Shown one piece after another: positions 22,825 through 30,922 of a stretch of DNA of 35,444 nucleotides (its first letter is position 1; every line of letters begins with the position of its first letter). The notes under the pieces were generated by a model. It saw nothing but the letters and a program-made list of their open reading frames with translations. It was not told the origin of the DNA and made no database searches. The position numbers were made by a program, and so were the translations under genes. Source of the stretch: a virus; the IMG/VR virus record IMGVR_UViG_3300044858_003165, positions 1 to 35,444 of that record, one strand, 5' to 3'.

Positions 22825-23363
22825 CGCTTTCCCTGCCAAAGCCCCCTAAGGAGCCGGACTTCACCAACCCCCGCGATGTGGCGCGGTGGTCGAAGGACTT
22901 GCGAGACTACCTGAACCGCGTGGCGACAGTCGTGGCGCAGGCGGCGGTTGAGCTTGCCGACGCGCAGCCTTTGTCGCCGACGCTGACGGCTCTGGACAAT
23001 CTGAGCGCCACGGCTGGCCTCGTTGAGCAAACCGGCGCCGACACGTTCACCAAGCGCGCGATCGGCGTGGGCGCGAGCACAAGCATCCCGACGCGGGCGC
23101 ACGCTGACGCGCGCTATGCGCTGGCGTCCGAGGTTGAGGACTACGTGACCGGCCCCGCGAGCGCGACGGACAACGCCGTGGCGCGCTTCGATGCTACGAC
23201 CGGCAAGCTGGTGCAGAACAGCGCCGTCACGATCGACGATGACGGCGTGCTGGCGGGCCATCGTATCGGTGCGTGGACGAGCAACGCGGATGCCGCGGTC
23301 AACGGTTACGTCACGGTGACGGACAATAGCGGCACCAGCCGCAAGCTGGCGACGATCGCGTGA
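22821..23363 (+). CDS. Fibre-like tail protein, possible tail plug/needle substitute
   Basis: 180 residues. An N-terminal helical segment (DVARWSKDLRDYLNRVATVV) is followed by fibre-type repeats: LTALDNLSATAGLVEQTGAD and ATDNAVARFDATTGKLVQNS. It follows the gp10-like gene, the place of the P22 tail needle gene 26. The sequence looks like a short trimeric fibre rather than a gp26 coiled coil. The start is GTG 22821 in a GTGA overlap. Confidence 0.6.
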   Translation: MTLSLPKPPKEPDFTNPRDVARWSKDLRDYLNRVATVVAQAAVELADAQPLSPTLTALDNLSATAGLVEQTGADTFTKRAIGVGASTSIPTRAHADARYALASEVEDYVTGPASATDNAVARFDATTGKLVQNSAVTIDDDGVLAGHRIGAWTSNADAAVNGYVTVTDNSGTSRKLATIA

Positions 23364-23803
23364 TCCGCGAAGCCACGCACAGCGACATTCCGCGCCTCTT
23401 GTTCATGGGCCGCGAGTTCTGGGACCAGACGCCGTGGCGCGTGCTGGGCGCCTTCAGCGATGAGAGCGCGGGCGCTGCGTTCGCTTCGTTCATCGATGGC
23501 GACATGACCGCAATCTTCGTGACCGTGGACGAGACGGACAGCGCCATCGGCGCGGTCGCGGTGATCTGCGGCACAAACTGGATGACGGGCGCCCCTGTCG
23601 CGCAAGAGCTTTTCTGGTGGGTGGAACCGCAAGCGGCAAAGCAAGCTGTGGCGCTTTGGAAGCGCGCGGAGGCGTGGGCCGGCGAACACGACGCGCCGCT
23701 TAGCATGGTTCGTTTGAATGGGATGCGGGATGAGGCGTTGGACCGCCTCTACCGGATGCGAGGCTATGAGGTGATGGAACACACGTATCTGAGGATCGCA
23801 TAA
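23360..23803 (+). CDS. GNAT-family N-acetyltransferase
   Basis: 147 residues with GNAT layout: MIREATHSDIPRLLFMGREF at the N-terminus (beta1-alpha1), IFVTVDETDSAIGAVAVIC (about 52-70, beta2-beta4 region) and a C-terminal LYRMRGYEVMEHTYLRI (beta6-beta7). The acetyl-CoA loop is not the classical RGxGxG. The start is GTG 23360. GNAT genes occur in the tail or ejection cluster of many podoviruses, where the substrate is unknown; self-modification of virion proteins or modification of a host target are possibilities. Confidence 0.72.
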   Translation: MIREATHSDIPRLLFMGREFWDQTPWRVLGAFSDESAGAAFASFIDGDMTAIFVTVDETDSAIGAVAVICGTNWMTGAPVAQELFWWVEPQAAKQAVALWKRAEAWAGEHDAPLSMVRLNGMRDEALDRLYRMRGYEVMEHTYLRIA

Positions 23804-24768
23804 TGGCGGGCATCACGACTTCATTGATCGTCGGTGGCGCCACTTTGGCATCCGGCGCTATGGCGTCTAGCGCGCAAGCGCGCGCCGGTCGCCGCGCCGC
23901 AGACGCGCAGACGCAAGCCTCGCAAGCCGAGATCGCGCTTCAGCGTGAGCAGTACCAAGACACGCGCAATTTAAGCCGCCCTGTCGCGGAAGCGGGCAAT
24001 TCAGCCCGCGCGCGCCAGATGCTCATGCAGGGCATGAGCCCTGAAGAGGTGCGCTCGTTTCTCAGCCAAAGCCAAAGCGCATGGGCAGGCGGGCCGGGCG
24101 GCGTCAATGTTGCGCCAACGGACGAACTGCGCACGCGCTACCCTGATTTGTACGCGGAATGGACCAATCCCGGCACGGACGGCATTGCCGGGAACATGAA
24201 CCGCACGCCGAACTTTGCCGACTTTGTCGGTCAGCGCGGCATGAACACAGCGCCGACGCAATCGACGCCGGGCGGCGGTGGGAGCAATTTGGATTGGGTC
24301 GATAACTGGACCTATGAATCTTCGTCGCCGTCTTACGATTTCCGCTTGAACCAAGGGACGCAGGCGCTTGAGCGATCGGCTGCGGCGCGCGGGCGGCTGT
24401 TCTCAGGTGCAACGGGCCGCGCCCTGCAAGAGTACGGGCAGAACTTCGCATCCCAGGAGTTCGAGAACGATTTTAACCGCCTGGGCGCGCTCTCTGGCGC
24501 AGGCACGAACGCACAGAACATGACGATCAACGCGGGCCAGAACTACGCCAACCAGGCGGGCAACGCGCTTCAGAACGCGGGCAATGCACGCGCCAGCGGC
24601 TACCTCGCGCAGGGCAACGCCAGCGCGAACTTCTGGGGCAACACTGTGCCGGGCGCGCTGGGCTCGTTCGGCGGCTTTGGGAAATGGGGCGGTGGTGGTG
24701 GCGGTGGTGGTGGCGGCGGTGGCCCTGACACCAGCGGCTGGGGCAGCGGCTTTCCGAGGTGGGGATAG
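23803..24768 (+). CDS. DNA ejection protein 1 (internal virion, P22 gp7/gp20-like)
   Basis: 321 residues. The N-terminal hydrophobic, Ala-rich helix (LIVGGATLASGAMASSAQAR) and the QASQAEIALQREQYQDTRN segment are typical of phage DNA-transfer proteins. So is the ALERSAAARGRLFSGATGRA then LQEYGQNFASQEFENDFNR block (about 188-225). The C-terminus is glycine-rich with 12 consecutive Gly codons. It would be ejected with the DNA to form part of the cell-envelope channel. The start shares one base with the GNAT stop (TAATG). Confidence 0.8.
   Translation: MAGITTSLIVGGATLASGAMASSAQARAGRRAADAQTQASQAEIALQREQYQDTRNLSRPVAEAGNSARARQMLMQGMSPEEVRSFLSQSQSAWAGGPGGVNVAPTDELRTRYPDLYAEWTNPGTDGIAGNMNRTPNFADFVGQRGMNTAPTQSTPGGGGSNLDWVDNWTYESSSPSYDFRLNQGTQALERSAAARGRLFSGATGRALQEYGQNFASQEFENDFNRLGALSGAGTNAQNMTINAGQNYANQAGNALQNAGNARASGYLAQGNASANFWGNTVPGALGSFGGFGKWGGGGGGGGGGGGPDTSGWGSGFPRWG
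24688..24723 (+). repeat. GGY codon microsatellite (12 glycines)
   Basis: Twelve in-frame GGT/GGC codons near the 3' end of the first ejection gene. The codons alternate between GGT and GGC, so pure-repeat slippage is limited, but unit gain or loss would keep the frame and change only linker length. Confidence 0.8.
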
Positions 24769-24771
24769 ATA

Positions 24772-26046
24772 ATGGTCGGCTATAACCAAAACATGCCCGA
24801 CGTTTGGGGCTCGTTCGCGAACGGCATGGAAGTCGGCGGCGCGCTGCGTCGGCGTCAGCAGCAGGACCAGTACGGCGAAGCGTATCAGCAGGGCGGATGG
24901 GAAGCTGTCGGCGATGCAGCGGGCGGTCAGGGTGATCTGCAAACCGCAGAGGGCGCGCAAGCGGTCGCCTCGCAGCAAGAAGAGAACATGCGCGAAGCCG
25001 CATTGGCGAACGCAACAATCTTGCAGCGCGCTCACCGCTCGCTTGCGGGCCTTGACGAAGCGACACGCGCGGAGCGTTTCGCGCAACTGCGCCCGCAGCT
25101 CAGTCAGTACGTGGATGAAAACGCGCTGAACCAAGTGGACACATCGGACGCAGGCTGGGCGACGCTTGGTCAATCCATTGAAGCAGCTATTGGTCAGTTC
25201 CAAGAATATGATCAGGTCATCAATGCGGGCAATGGCCGCGTGATCGGAATGCGGCGCGACGGCACGCAAGTTGTCATCAGCGAGGGCGAGCCGCAATGGC
25301 AGACAAACGGCACGCGGCCTTATCGCATTGTTAACGGCGCTGTTGAGCTTGGGCAGGGCGAAATTCCGCGCCCGCAAGCGGGTGGTAGCGATGGCCTGTT
25401 GCCCGGCGCGCTCGCTCCGTACCAGTTCAACCCTGATGGCACTCTGCGCCCGATCCAGGGTGGCCCCGCCGATCTTCGGCAGACTGCGGAAGGTCGCGCG
25501 CAAGCGCAGCGCCTCCAATCGTCAGAGTCGCAGCTTTCAAATGGCGTTGCAGTGCTGAACGATGTCTTGGGTCTGCGCCCCGGTGATACGAACCCCGATT
25601 CAACGCCCGCCGCTGGTGTTGGCGATGTTTCTTCTGACAGCGCTGGCGTCTGGGCGAACCGCTTCCGCGAATGGGGCTTCAATCAAAGCGGCACGGACTT
25701 GAACGAGGCGCTTGAGCCCGTTCGCGCAATCCTCGCGTTCGAAAATCTTGCCGAGATGCGGCGCAATAGCACCACTGGCGGGGCTTTGGGCTCAATTGCC
25801 GTTCGCGAACTGGATTTGCTCGGCAGTACCGTTCGAAGCCTGTCAACGGCGCAGAGGCCAGAGCAACTGCGCGAAAACCTTCTTGCGGTTCGCCGCCAGT
25901 TTCTTCGCACGCAGCGCGCGATTGCGGCTGCGCGCGCAGAGATGGATGGGGGCGGCGAACAGGCGGCGGCGCCCGTCAATGACGGCACAGACGCGCCGCA
26001 ACCACGCACGCGCCGCTGGAACTCCGCGACGGGCTCCTTCGAATGA
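24772..26046 (+). CDS. DNA ejection protein 2 (probable)
   Basis: 424 residues, rich in Gln, Ala and Glu and mostly helical. It begins NMPDVWGSFANGMEVGGALR, the start pattern of phage internal proteins that lie after the first DNA-transfer protein. A helical block at about 85-150 and QLSNGVAVLNDVLGLRPGDT near 255 follow. It starts 3 nt after the previous gene and overlaps the next as ATGA. Role inferred from position and composition: part of the ejected conduit. Confidence 0.65.
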   Translation: MVGYNQNMPDVWGSFANGMEVGGALRRRQQQDQYGEAYQQGGWEAVGDAAGGQGDLQTAEGAQAVASQQEENMREAALANATILQRAHRSLAGLDEATRAERFAQLRPQLSQYVDENALNQVDTSDAGWATLGQSIEAAIGQFQEYDQVINAGNGRVIGMRRDGTQVVISEGEPQWQTNGTRPYRIVNGAVELGQGEIPRPQAGGSDGLLPGALAPYQFNPDGTLRPIQGGPADLRQTAEGRAQAQRLQSSESQLSNGVAVLNDVLGLRPGDTNPDSTPAAGVGDVSSDSAGVWANRFREWGFNQSGTDLNEALEPVRAILAFENLAEMRRNSTTGGALGSIAVRELDLLGSTVRSLSTAQRPEQLRENLLAVRRQFLRTQRAIAAARAEMDGGGEQAAAPVNDGTDAPQPRTRRWNSATGSFE

Positions 26047-28403
26047 CGACTCGCATCGAGGTCACAGACGGCCAAGGCCGTGTGGTCGAAGTGCTGGAGT
26101 TTGACGACGGCACGCCGGAAGCGGAAATCAACCGCGCGATGGCCGAGTATCAGCGTATGGCGGACGCGCGGCAACGCGCACCGAATGCTGGCGGGCTTGC
26201 TGCAAGTGCGCGGCAGGCGGTAGGGCCAACGCCCCAGCGCGGCCAATCGCGCGACCTACAAACCGAGTTCACGCAGACGCTGGCCTCGATCAATCGCGGC
26301 ATCCCGTTTGCCCAAGACGTGCAGAACGTCATTCGCGGCGGCGTGTCGATGGCGCAGGGCGGCACGTTCCAAGAGGGCGTGGACCAGCAGCGCCGGGAGA
26401 ACCGCGAGCTACAGTCAGACTTCCGTACGCGCCGTCCGTACGCTGCGGCGTTCGCTGAAGGCACTGGCAACGCTGTGCCGGTGATCGCCACGATGGGCGC
26501 AGCCGCGCCTGCAACGGTGCCGACGCAGACCGCATCGCGCGGCTTGCCGCTTCTGACGGAACAAGCTTGGCGCGGCTTGGCCGGCACGGTTCCAACTACA
26601 TCGCGCGGCCTGCCGCTTTGGATGCAACAAACAGTGCGCGGAGCCTCCACCGGCTCAGCGCAGGGCGCAATTTATGGCGGCACAACTGGCGATGCGCCTA
26701 ATCTGGGCTGGGAAGGGCGCTTGGGCCGAGCGAACCAAGGCGCGGCTCTTGGTGGCGGTTTGGGCGCTGCGGCGCCAACCGTCAGTAACACAGTTACAGG
26801 CACGGCGAGCGTTGTGGGTAGCCTTGCAGAGCCTGCATGGCGCGCTGCGATGCGTGGGGGCGGCGCGCTGCGTCGTGCAGCCGAGCAAATCCCGACGCCT
26901 GCGCCAAACAGCGTTGGCATGTCGGGCGTTAATTTGGCGGCGCGTCCAAGCGCCGGGGCTTTGCGCCCACCGCCCGCGCCGCCGCCACCCCCGGTGGAGC
27001 CAATTCATCCGGCGCAAATCAACTTCATCGACAGGCTTCGCCGCTCTGAGCGCATGAGCGTCGACGATGTGCAGCACGCGCTGGAGCAAGCGCGAGAGCG
27101 CCCGCAGGGGCAGGCCGTTATTGATCTGTTCAGAAACACCGGAACGCGTACATTCCGGCCAATCGTTCAAGGGCCGGGGCAGACAAGCGGCAGAGCCGAA
27201 GACTTTACGCAAGAACGCTTCCGCGAAGCGGCGGGGCGGGTCTTCAATGCAATCAGAAGGGGCCTTGGCGTGGGCGAAAGCAGAACGCAAGCGATTGCGC
27301 GGCTTGACAGTGATTACGCAGACATCGCGCAGAGGCTCTACAATCCGCTCTGGGCTCGCCCAACAACTCCGCAGCAGATGGAGGCCTTCCAGCGCGATCT
27401 TCAGCCGATTATGCGCGATCCAATCATGCAAGCTGCGATCCGTCGCGGTGAGCGTATCTTCGAGCGCGAGCGCCTTTTGGGTATGCACCCCGAAGAGTCC
27501 ACGCTTGAGTTAGGGCGAAACCTCCCGCGCTACATGCACTACGTTAAGCTTGGTCTTGATGATGTGGTGCGCATCGGCCGTCGCGGCGGCGATTCCGTCG
27601 ATAACATCCCGGCGATAGAGGCGACCGAATTAACGGGCGTTAACGCACTTCGCAGCCGCTTTATTGAGCGAATGGACGAGATCGTCCCAGGGTATCAGCA
27701 AGCGCGTCGCCAATGGGCAGGCCGCGCAGCGGCGGAAGATGCCCTTGATGAGGGCGGGGACATGCTGGGGATGCGACCCGAGGAAGTACAACAGCGCTTT
27801 GACCAATTGCGCGCCAGGAATGAAAACTTCCTTATTGACCATCTGCGGATTGGGCTTGCGGACGAGATCATCAACGCAACGCGCGGCGGCACCAATCGGA
27901 ACGTCAATGTTGCGCGCGCTCTTGATGATCCGAATTATCAGCAAGTCATCGCCGCCGCGTTTGATACGCCAGCGCAAGCGGCTGAGTTCTTGTCTCTGAT
28001 AAACGGCGCCAACAGGGGAAGCCCCGGCCTCTACAGGCTCTTGAACAATGCGATTCAGTGGCAGGGCGGTTCAAGCTCGGTCGCTAATGCGCTCCACGCT
28101 GCTGATGGCGCGACACAAGCGGGCGTCGATGCTGGCGTTAATCTTTTGCGCGGAAACCCCGCAGGAGCGGCGCAGCGGGGCATCGATTGGGCGCGCAATC
28201 AAGCCACTCTCGGCATGATGGAGCGCGCAAACAATCGTCGCGGCGAAGTCGCTTTGCGCCGTATTGACACGGAAGAGTCGCGCGGCTTCGCGCTGGAAGT
28301 TGTGCGCTTGCTGCGCGAACGCGAAGTCGCGGAAGCCGCAGCTAGAGCGGCTGCAAGTCAATCAAGCTCGCAGGCTGGCATCGTGGGCGGCACGCGCGAA
28401 TGA
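26043..28403 (+). CDS. Large DNA ejection / internal virion protein
   Basis: 786 residues. The N-terminal motif VVEVLEFDDGTPEAEINRAM (about 14-33) is a short module common at the start of phage internal or tail proteins. Central hydrophobic Gly/Ala segments (about 150-260) could insert in membranes. The C-terminal half is a long helical domain, similar in style to phage ejection proteins that cross the inner membrane. Several poorly conserved Pro linkers break it up (near 310). No lytic transglycosylase motif is evident. Confidence 0.68.
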   Translation: MTTRIEVTDGQGRVVEVLEFDDGTPEAEINRAMAEYQRMADARQRAPNAGGLAASARQAVGPTPQRGQSRDLQTEFTQTLASINRGIPFAQDVQNVIRGGVSMAQGGTFQEGVDQQRRENRELQSDFRTRRPYAAAFAEGTGNAVPVIATMGAAAPATVPTQTASRGLPLLTEQAWRGLAGTVPTTSRGLPLWMQQTVRGASTGSAQGAIYGGTTGDAPNLGWEGRLGRANQGAALGGGLGAAAPTVSNTVTGTASVVGSLAEPAWRAAMRGGGALRRAAEQIPTPAPNSVGMSGVNLAARPSAGALRPPPAPPPPPVEPIHPAQINFIDRLRRSERMSVDDVQHALEQARERPQGQAVIDLFRNTGTRTFRPIVQGPGQTSGRAEDFTQERFREAAGRVFNAIRRGLGVGESRTQAIARLDSDYADIAQRLYNPLWARPTTPQQMEAFQRDLQPIMRDPIMQAAIRRGERIFERERLLGMHPEESTLELGRNLPRYMHYVKLGLDDVVRIGRRGGDSVDNIPAIEATELTGVNALRSRFIERMDEIVPGYQQARRQWAGRAAAEDALDEGGDMLGMRPEEVQQRFDQLRARNENFLIDHLRIGLADEIINATRGGTNRNVNVARALDDPNYQQVIAAAFDTPAQAAEFLSLINGANRGSPGLYRLLNNAIQWQGGSSSVANALHAADGATQAGVDAGVNLLRGNPAGAAQRGIDWARNQATLGMMERANNRRGEVALRRIDTEESRGFALEVVRLLREREVAEAAARAAASQSSSQAGIVGGTRE

Positions 28404-29386
28404 CCGATTGGTTGAACCGCGCGCGCGCTGAAGCGTTCCGCAACCGCGACCGCTTCACCACGCGCCGGCCAATCGACCCAAGCTCACCCACCACGTCCGT
28501 AGCGGGCCAGATCGCGCCCACGATCCGCCGCGAGGACTTGCGCCCGCTTCCTACGCGCGAGGAGCAGCGCGCGGCGTATGACGCAGCCCAGCGCGACCGC
28601 CAAAGGCCACGCGCCCCGGAGGCGTATCAGGACCCGCGCAACCAGTTCGCGGAGGCGGGTGGCATGGCGCTCGAAGCAACGGGCCTGCCTGCTGTTCGCA
28701 GGTCTGCGCGTGCGTTTGCTTCGGGCGATCCCCAGACGGGGGTAGAGGAAGGCGCTATGGGCGCGCTTAGCTTGGCTACGCTTGGCGTAGGCGGGCGCGG
28801 TGCGCGTGCGCAGCAGCCGCGTCCTGCGCCGCCGATGCGTGCGCCTATGCCGGAAGCGCCGCCACAAGGCGGCGCTCTGCGTCCGCCGCCTCGCCAGCTC
28901 GGCACGGCGTCAGACGGCAGCGTCATGCCGGTGCGTGAGCCGCAGCCGTTCCGGCAGAGCATGGTCGGCGGCAGCGATGATCTGGCGGAAGCGGCGAGGC
29001 CGCGCGGCGCGCTCGACGCGGGCAATGGGGGGGCTGTCAGGCTTTATCGCGGCATAACAAATGGTCAGTTAGGTGGTCGTTACTGGACGCGCGATCCTGA
29101 ATATGCAAGCCGTCAGGCGCTCGGCCAAGGCGACCGAGACGGCCTAGCCGTTATGTCTGCCGACGCGACATTCCGCAATCCATATCGCGTGCGAGATGCT
29201 AGTGAAAGCACAATGCTTGAAATGCCCGAGATTGGGCGGGGCCAAGCGTGGATAGACTCGCTTAGGGCGCAAGGTCACGATGCGATCATTGATGACCTTG
29301 GCAATCAGATTTACGTTCTAGATGACAGCATTTTGACGCCGGCATTCGGCCGCGCCAGAAGCCCCACGCCACCGAGGCAGCAATGA
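28400..29386 (+). CDS. Ejection-cluster protein with C-terminal ADP-ribosyltransferase-like domain
   Basis: 328 residues in two parts. Residues 1-205 are disordered, Pro/Arg/Ala-rich, like the neighbouring ejection proteins. Residues about 212-315 look like the ART domains found in phage polyvalent and toxin proteins: RLYRG (214-218), GRYWTRDPEYA (226-236), FRNPYRV (258-264), a LRAQGHDAIIDDLG block (288-301) and IYVLDDSILTP (304-314). The third catalytic acidic residue cannot be assigned with confidence. The domain's DNA looks less GC-rich than the rest, and a run of seven G marks the junction. Co-ejection with DNA to modify a host target, as T4 Alt does, is the inference. Confidence 0.6.
   Translation: MTDWLNRARAEAFRNRDRFTTRRPIDPSSPTTSVAGQIAPTIRREDLRPLPTREEQRAAYDAAQRDRQRPRAPEAYQDPRNQFAEAGGMALEATGLPAVRRSARAFASGDPQTGVEEGAMGALSLATLGVGGRGARAQQPRPAPPMRAPMPEAPPQGGALRPPPRQLGTASDGSVMPVREPQPFRQSMVGGSDDLAEAARPRGALDAGNGGAVRLYRGITNGQLGGRYWTRDPEYASRQALGQGDRDGLAVMSADATFRNPYRVRDASESTMLEMPEIGRGQAWIDSLRAQGHDAIIDDLGNQIYVLDDSILTPAFGRARSPTPPRQQ
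29027..29033 (+). repeat. G7 homopolymer at the domain junction
   Basis: Seven consecutive G residues immediately before the codons for AVRLYRG in the 28400 gene. A one-base slip in either direction leads to a stop codon within about 70 nt, removing the ART-like domain. Confidence 0.8.
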
Positions 29387-29985
29387 CAGAACGCCCCCGC
29401 ATCCGCCGGCCGCCGCCGCGCCGCGAACCAACCAACGGCAACGAGGGCGCGCTATCTGCGTTCCTGGGCCGCATGATCGGCGCGCCGAACGTGATGGGGC
29501 CAAAGATGGGCCTTCCAGCGCGTCCGCCGCAGTACCCTGTGGCGCCGCCCTATCCCGGAGCGCCGCCTGCGCCACCGCCGCTGCCGCCAGAATTGCCATT
29601 CGATAGAGAGCTTCGCCTTTCTGCGATCCCCTTCGAGGAAGCGCGGGCGCGGCCAAGCGAGGGCGCTTTGGACATGAGCCCACGCGGTGGCCTGCCGATC
29701 ATCAGCGAGCCTGCTGCGCGTGGCATGGAGCCCCCAAGCGCGCCGCCGATGCCGCAAGAGCCTGAGCGCTTGTCTCCGATGGGCCTGCCGGAGTCCCGTT
29801 ACATTGCCCCACCGGACCCGGCGTTTGCGGCGGCATTGTCGCGCTCGCTGGATCAACTGGACGGCTACCGCGCCGCCAATCAGCGCGAACTGGATGTGCT
29901 CCGCGAACGCCGCGACCGCTATGTTGGACAGGTTGGCGCACTAGAGCGCCGCCGCCGCGGCGGTACGGGCGGCGGGGGCTACTAG
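29383..29985 (+). CDS. Pro-rich hypothetical protein, end of ejection cluster
   Basis: 200 residues. The first two thirds are Pro/Arg/Glu-rich and disordered (for example PPYPGAPPAPPPLPP, about 56-70). The last 55 residues form a charged helix (SLDQLDGYRAANQRELDVLR) ending in a Gly-rich tail. It overlaps the ART-like gene as ATGA. Its stop shares a CTAG tetranucleotide with the stop of the convergent lipoprotein gene. No function assigned; a virion-internal protein or chaperone for the previous gene is possible. Confidence 0.6.
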   Translation: MTERPRIRRPPPRREPTNGNEGALSAFLGRMIGAPNVMGPKMGLPARPPQYPVAPPYPGAPPAPPPLPPELPFDRELRLSAIPFEEARARPSEGALDMSPRGGLPIISEPAARGMEPPSAPPMPQEPERLSPMGLPESRYIAPPDPAFAAALSRSLDQLDGYRAANQRELDVLRERRDRYVGQVGALERRRRGGTGGGGY

Positions 29986-30167
29986 CCCTCGCAAAAGTAA
30001 ACGCGTGGCCCATCCTGCTCGCGCTCTGAGCGCAGCTTGGTTGAGTCATCGCACAGAACGTAAGGACCGAGTTCTTCCGCTGCGGCTGGGGCTTCCAATG
30101 CCGGGGCTTCCGGTGCGGGTGGAGGCGTACACGCCGACAGGGCGGCGATGATGAAAATGCGGCGCAT
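29982..30167 (-). CDS. Small lipoprotein (61 aa)
   Basis: MRRIFIIAALSAC is a short lipoprotein signal with lipobox LSAC (lipidated Cys13), leaving a mature peptide of 49 residues. That part is a Pro/Ala/Glu linker and a C-terminal piece with two cysteines (VLCDDSTKL and YFCEG) that could form a disulfide in the periplasm. An SD GGAG lies 8 nt upstream of the ATG. It follows the membrane-protein gene on the same strand, beyond a terminator. Surface or periplasmic lipoproteins of prophages often block superinfection, so that role is plausible. Confidence 0.65.
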   Translation of the reverse strand: MRRIFIIAALSACTPPPAPEAPALEAPAAAEELGPYVLCDDSTKLRSEREQDGPRVYFCEG

Positions 30168-30178
30168 GGTTGGCGCTC

Positions 30179-30216
30179 CAAAAAGAAGCGGCCCCGCACG
30201 TTAGCACGGGGCCGCT
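30179..30216 (-). terminator. Intrinsic terminator of the minus-strand membrane-protein gene
   Basis: Read leftward, AGCGGCCCCG (30216-30207) pairs with CGGGGCCGCT (30196-30187) in a perfect 10-bp stem, followed by TTCTTTTT. It lies between the membrane protein and the lipoprotein, so the lipoprotein needs read-through or its own promoter. The lipoprotein SD starts immediately after the T-tract. Confidence 0.75.
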
Positions 30217-30219
30217 GAG

Positions 30220-30897
30220 TTACTTAGTGACGACGAGGCGGGGCTTGGCGGCTTTCGCAGCCTTGCGCGCCTTACGGGTTGCGGCAGCTTTCTGCCCGCG
30301 CTCCTTGAACATCAGCGCCATCCGCTCCTCAGCGGTTATAGGCGCTGGCACTCGGAACTTCTCGGCCGCGAAGTTCAGTAGGCCGAGCAAAACGAGTGCG
30401 AACCAAAGCTCGCCGTCAAGCGGGCTCAAGTTCGCGTTCGTGGGACGGACCAAGCGGCGGGCTGCTTCCTGGATTTCCCAGGAGTCCACCGTTTGCTCCG
30501 AGATCGTCAGGCTGGCCTGCGCGGCAAGCGCCTGATCGACTTCGTATGCCGGGGATGCGTGGTAAGCGTCCCAAGCGGTCTGATCGTTGTGGAGCTTCAC
30601 GGCGCTTCCGAAGAAGAACACCGGGAAGCACAAGAAGGCGATCGCGATCAGGCGAACGATGCCAGCTTGGCGGCGGACGGACTTGCGTTCGTCTGCCTTC
30701 ATCTGGCCGATCAGGGTAAAACCGAGAGCGGCGAGGATAGCGCCCAGGATGGTGATGGCGGCGAATTGGACGCCTTCGACCGGGGTGGCCTGGGTTTGGT
30801 ACGCGAACAGGGCGCTCTTGCTCTCCACGGAGAGGATGAGCACCCACAGGCTGACGGTGATCGCCGCCTGCTGAAGGTGGTGGGTCTTAATTTGCAT
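30220..30897 (-). CDS. Polytopic membrane protein (225 aa), probable accessory/exclusion gene
   Basis: Four likely membrane helices at about 11-33, 43-65, 79-101 and 162-179, with a periplasmic-type loop (about 102-160) and a strongly basic C-terminal tail (KAAATRKARKAAKAAKPR). No family is recognised. It is expressed leftward from a strong promoter (TTGACA-17-TATCTT) with SD GGGAGA, divergent from an RHH regulator whose presumed operators lie in this promoter. The layout is that of a regulated accessory gene, such as superinfection exclusion or lysogenic conversion, rather than a virion gene. Confidence 0.68.
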   Translation of the reverse strand: MQIKTHHLQQAAITVSLWVLILSVESKSALFAYQTQATPVEGVQFAAITILGAILAALGFTLIGQMKADERKSVRRQAGIVRLIAIAFLCFPVFFFGSAVKLHNDQTAWDAYHASPAYEVDQALAAQASLTISEQTVDSWEIQEAARRLVRPTNANLSPLDGELWFALVLLGLLNFAAEKFRVPAPITAEERMALMFKERGQKAAATRKARKAAKAAKPRLVVTK

Positions 30898-30922
30898 GGT
30901 GGTCTCCCTTAACCATGCGCCT

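Noticed and set aside
24688-24723. GGT/GGC array considered as a CRISPR-like or regulatory repeat
   Set aside because: It is a simple run of glycine codons with no spacers, in frame in an ejection gene.
24403-25518. Minus-strand open frame of 371 codons across two ejection genes
   Set aside because: It crosses a well-supported gene boundary on the other strand, with Arg/Ala/Leu antisense composition and no SD.
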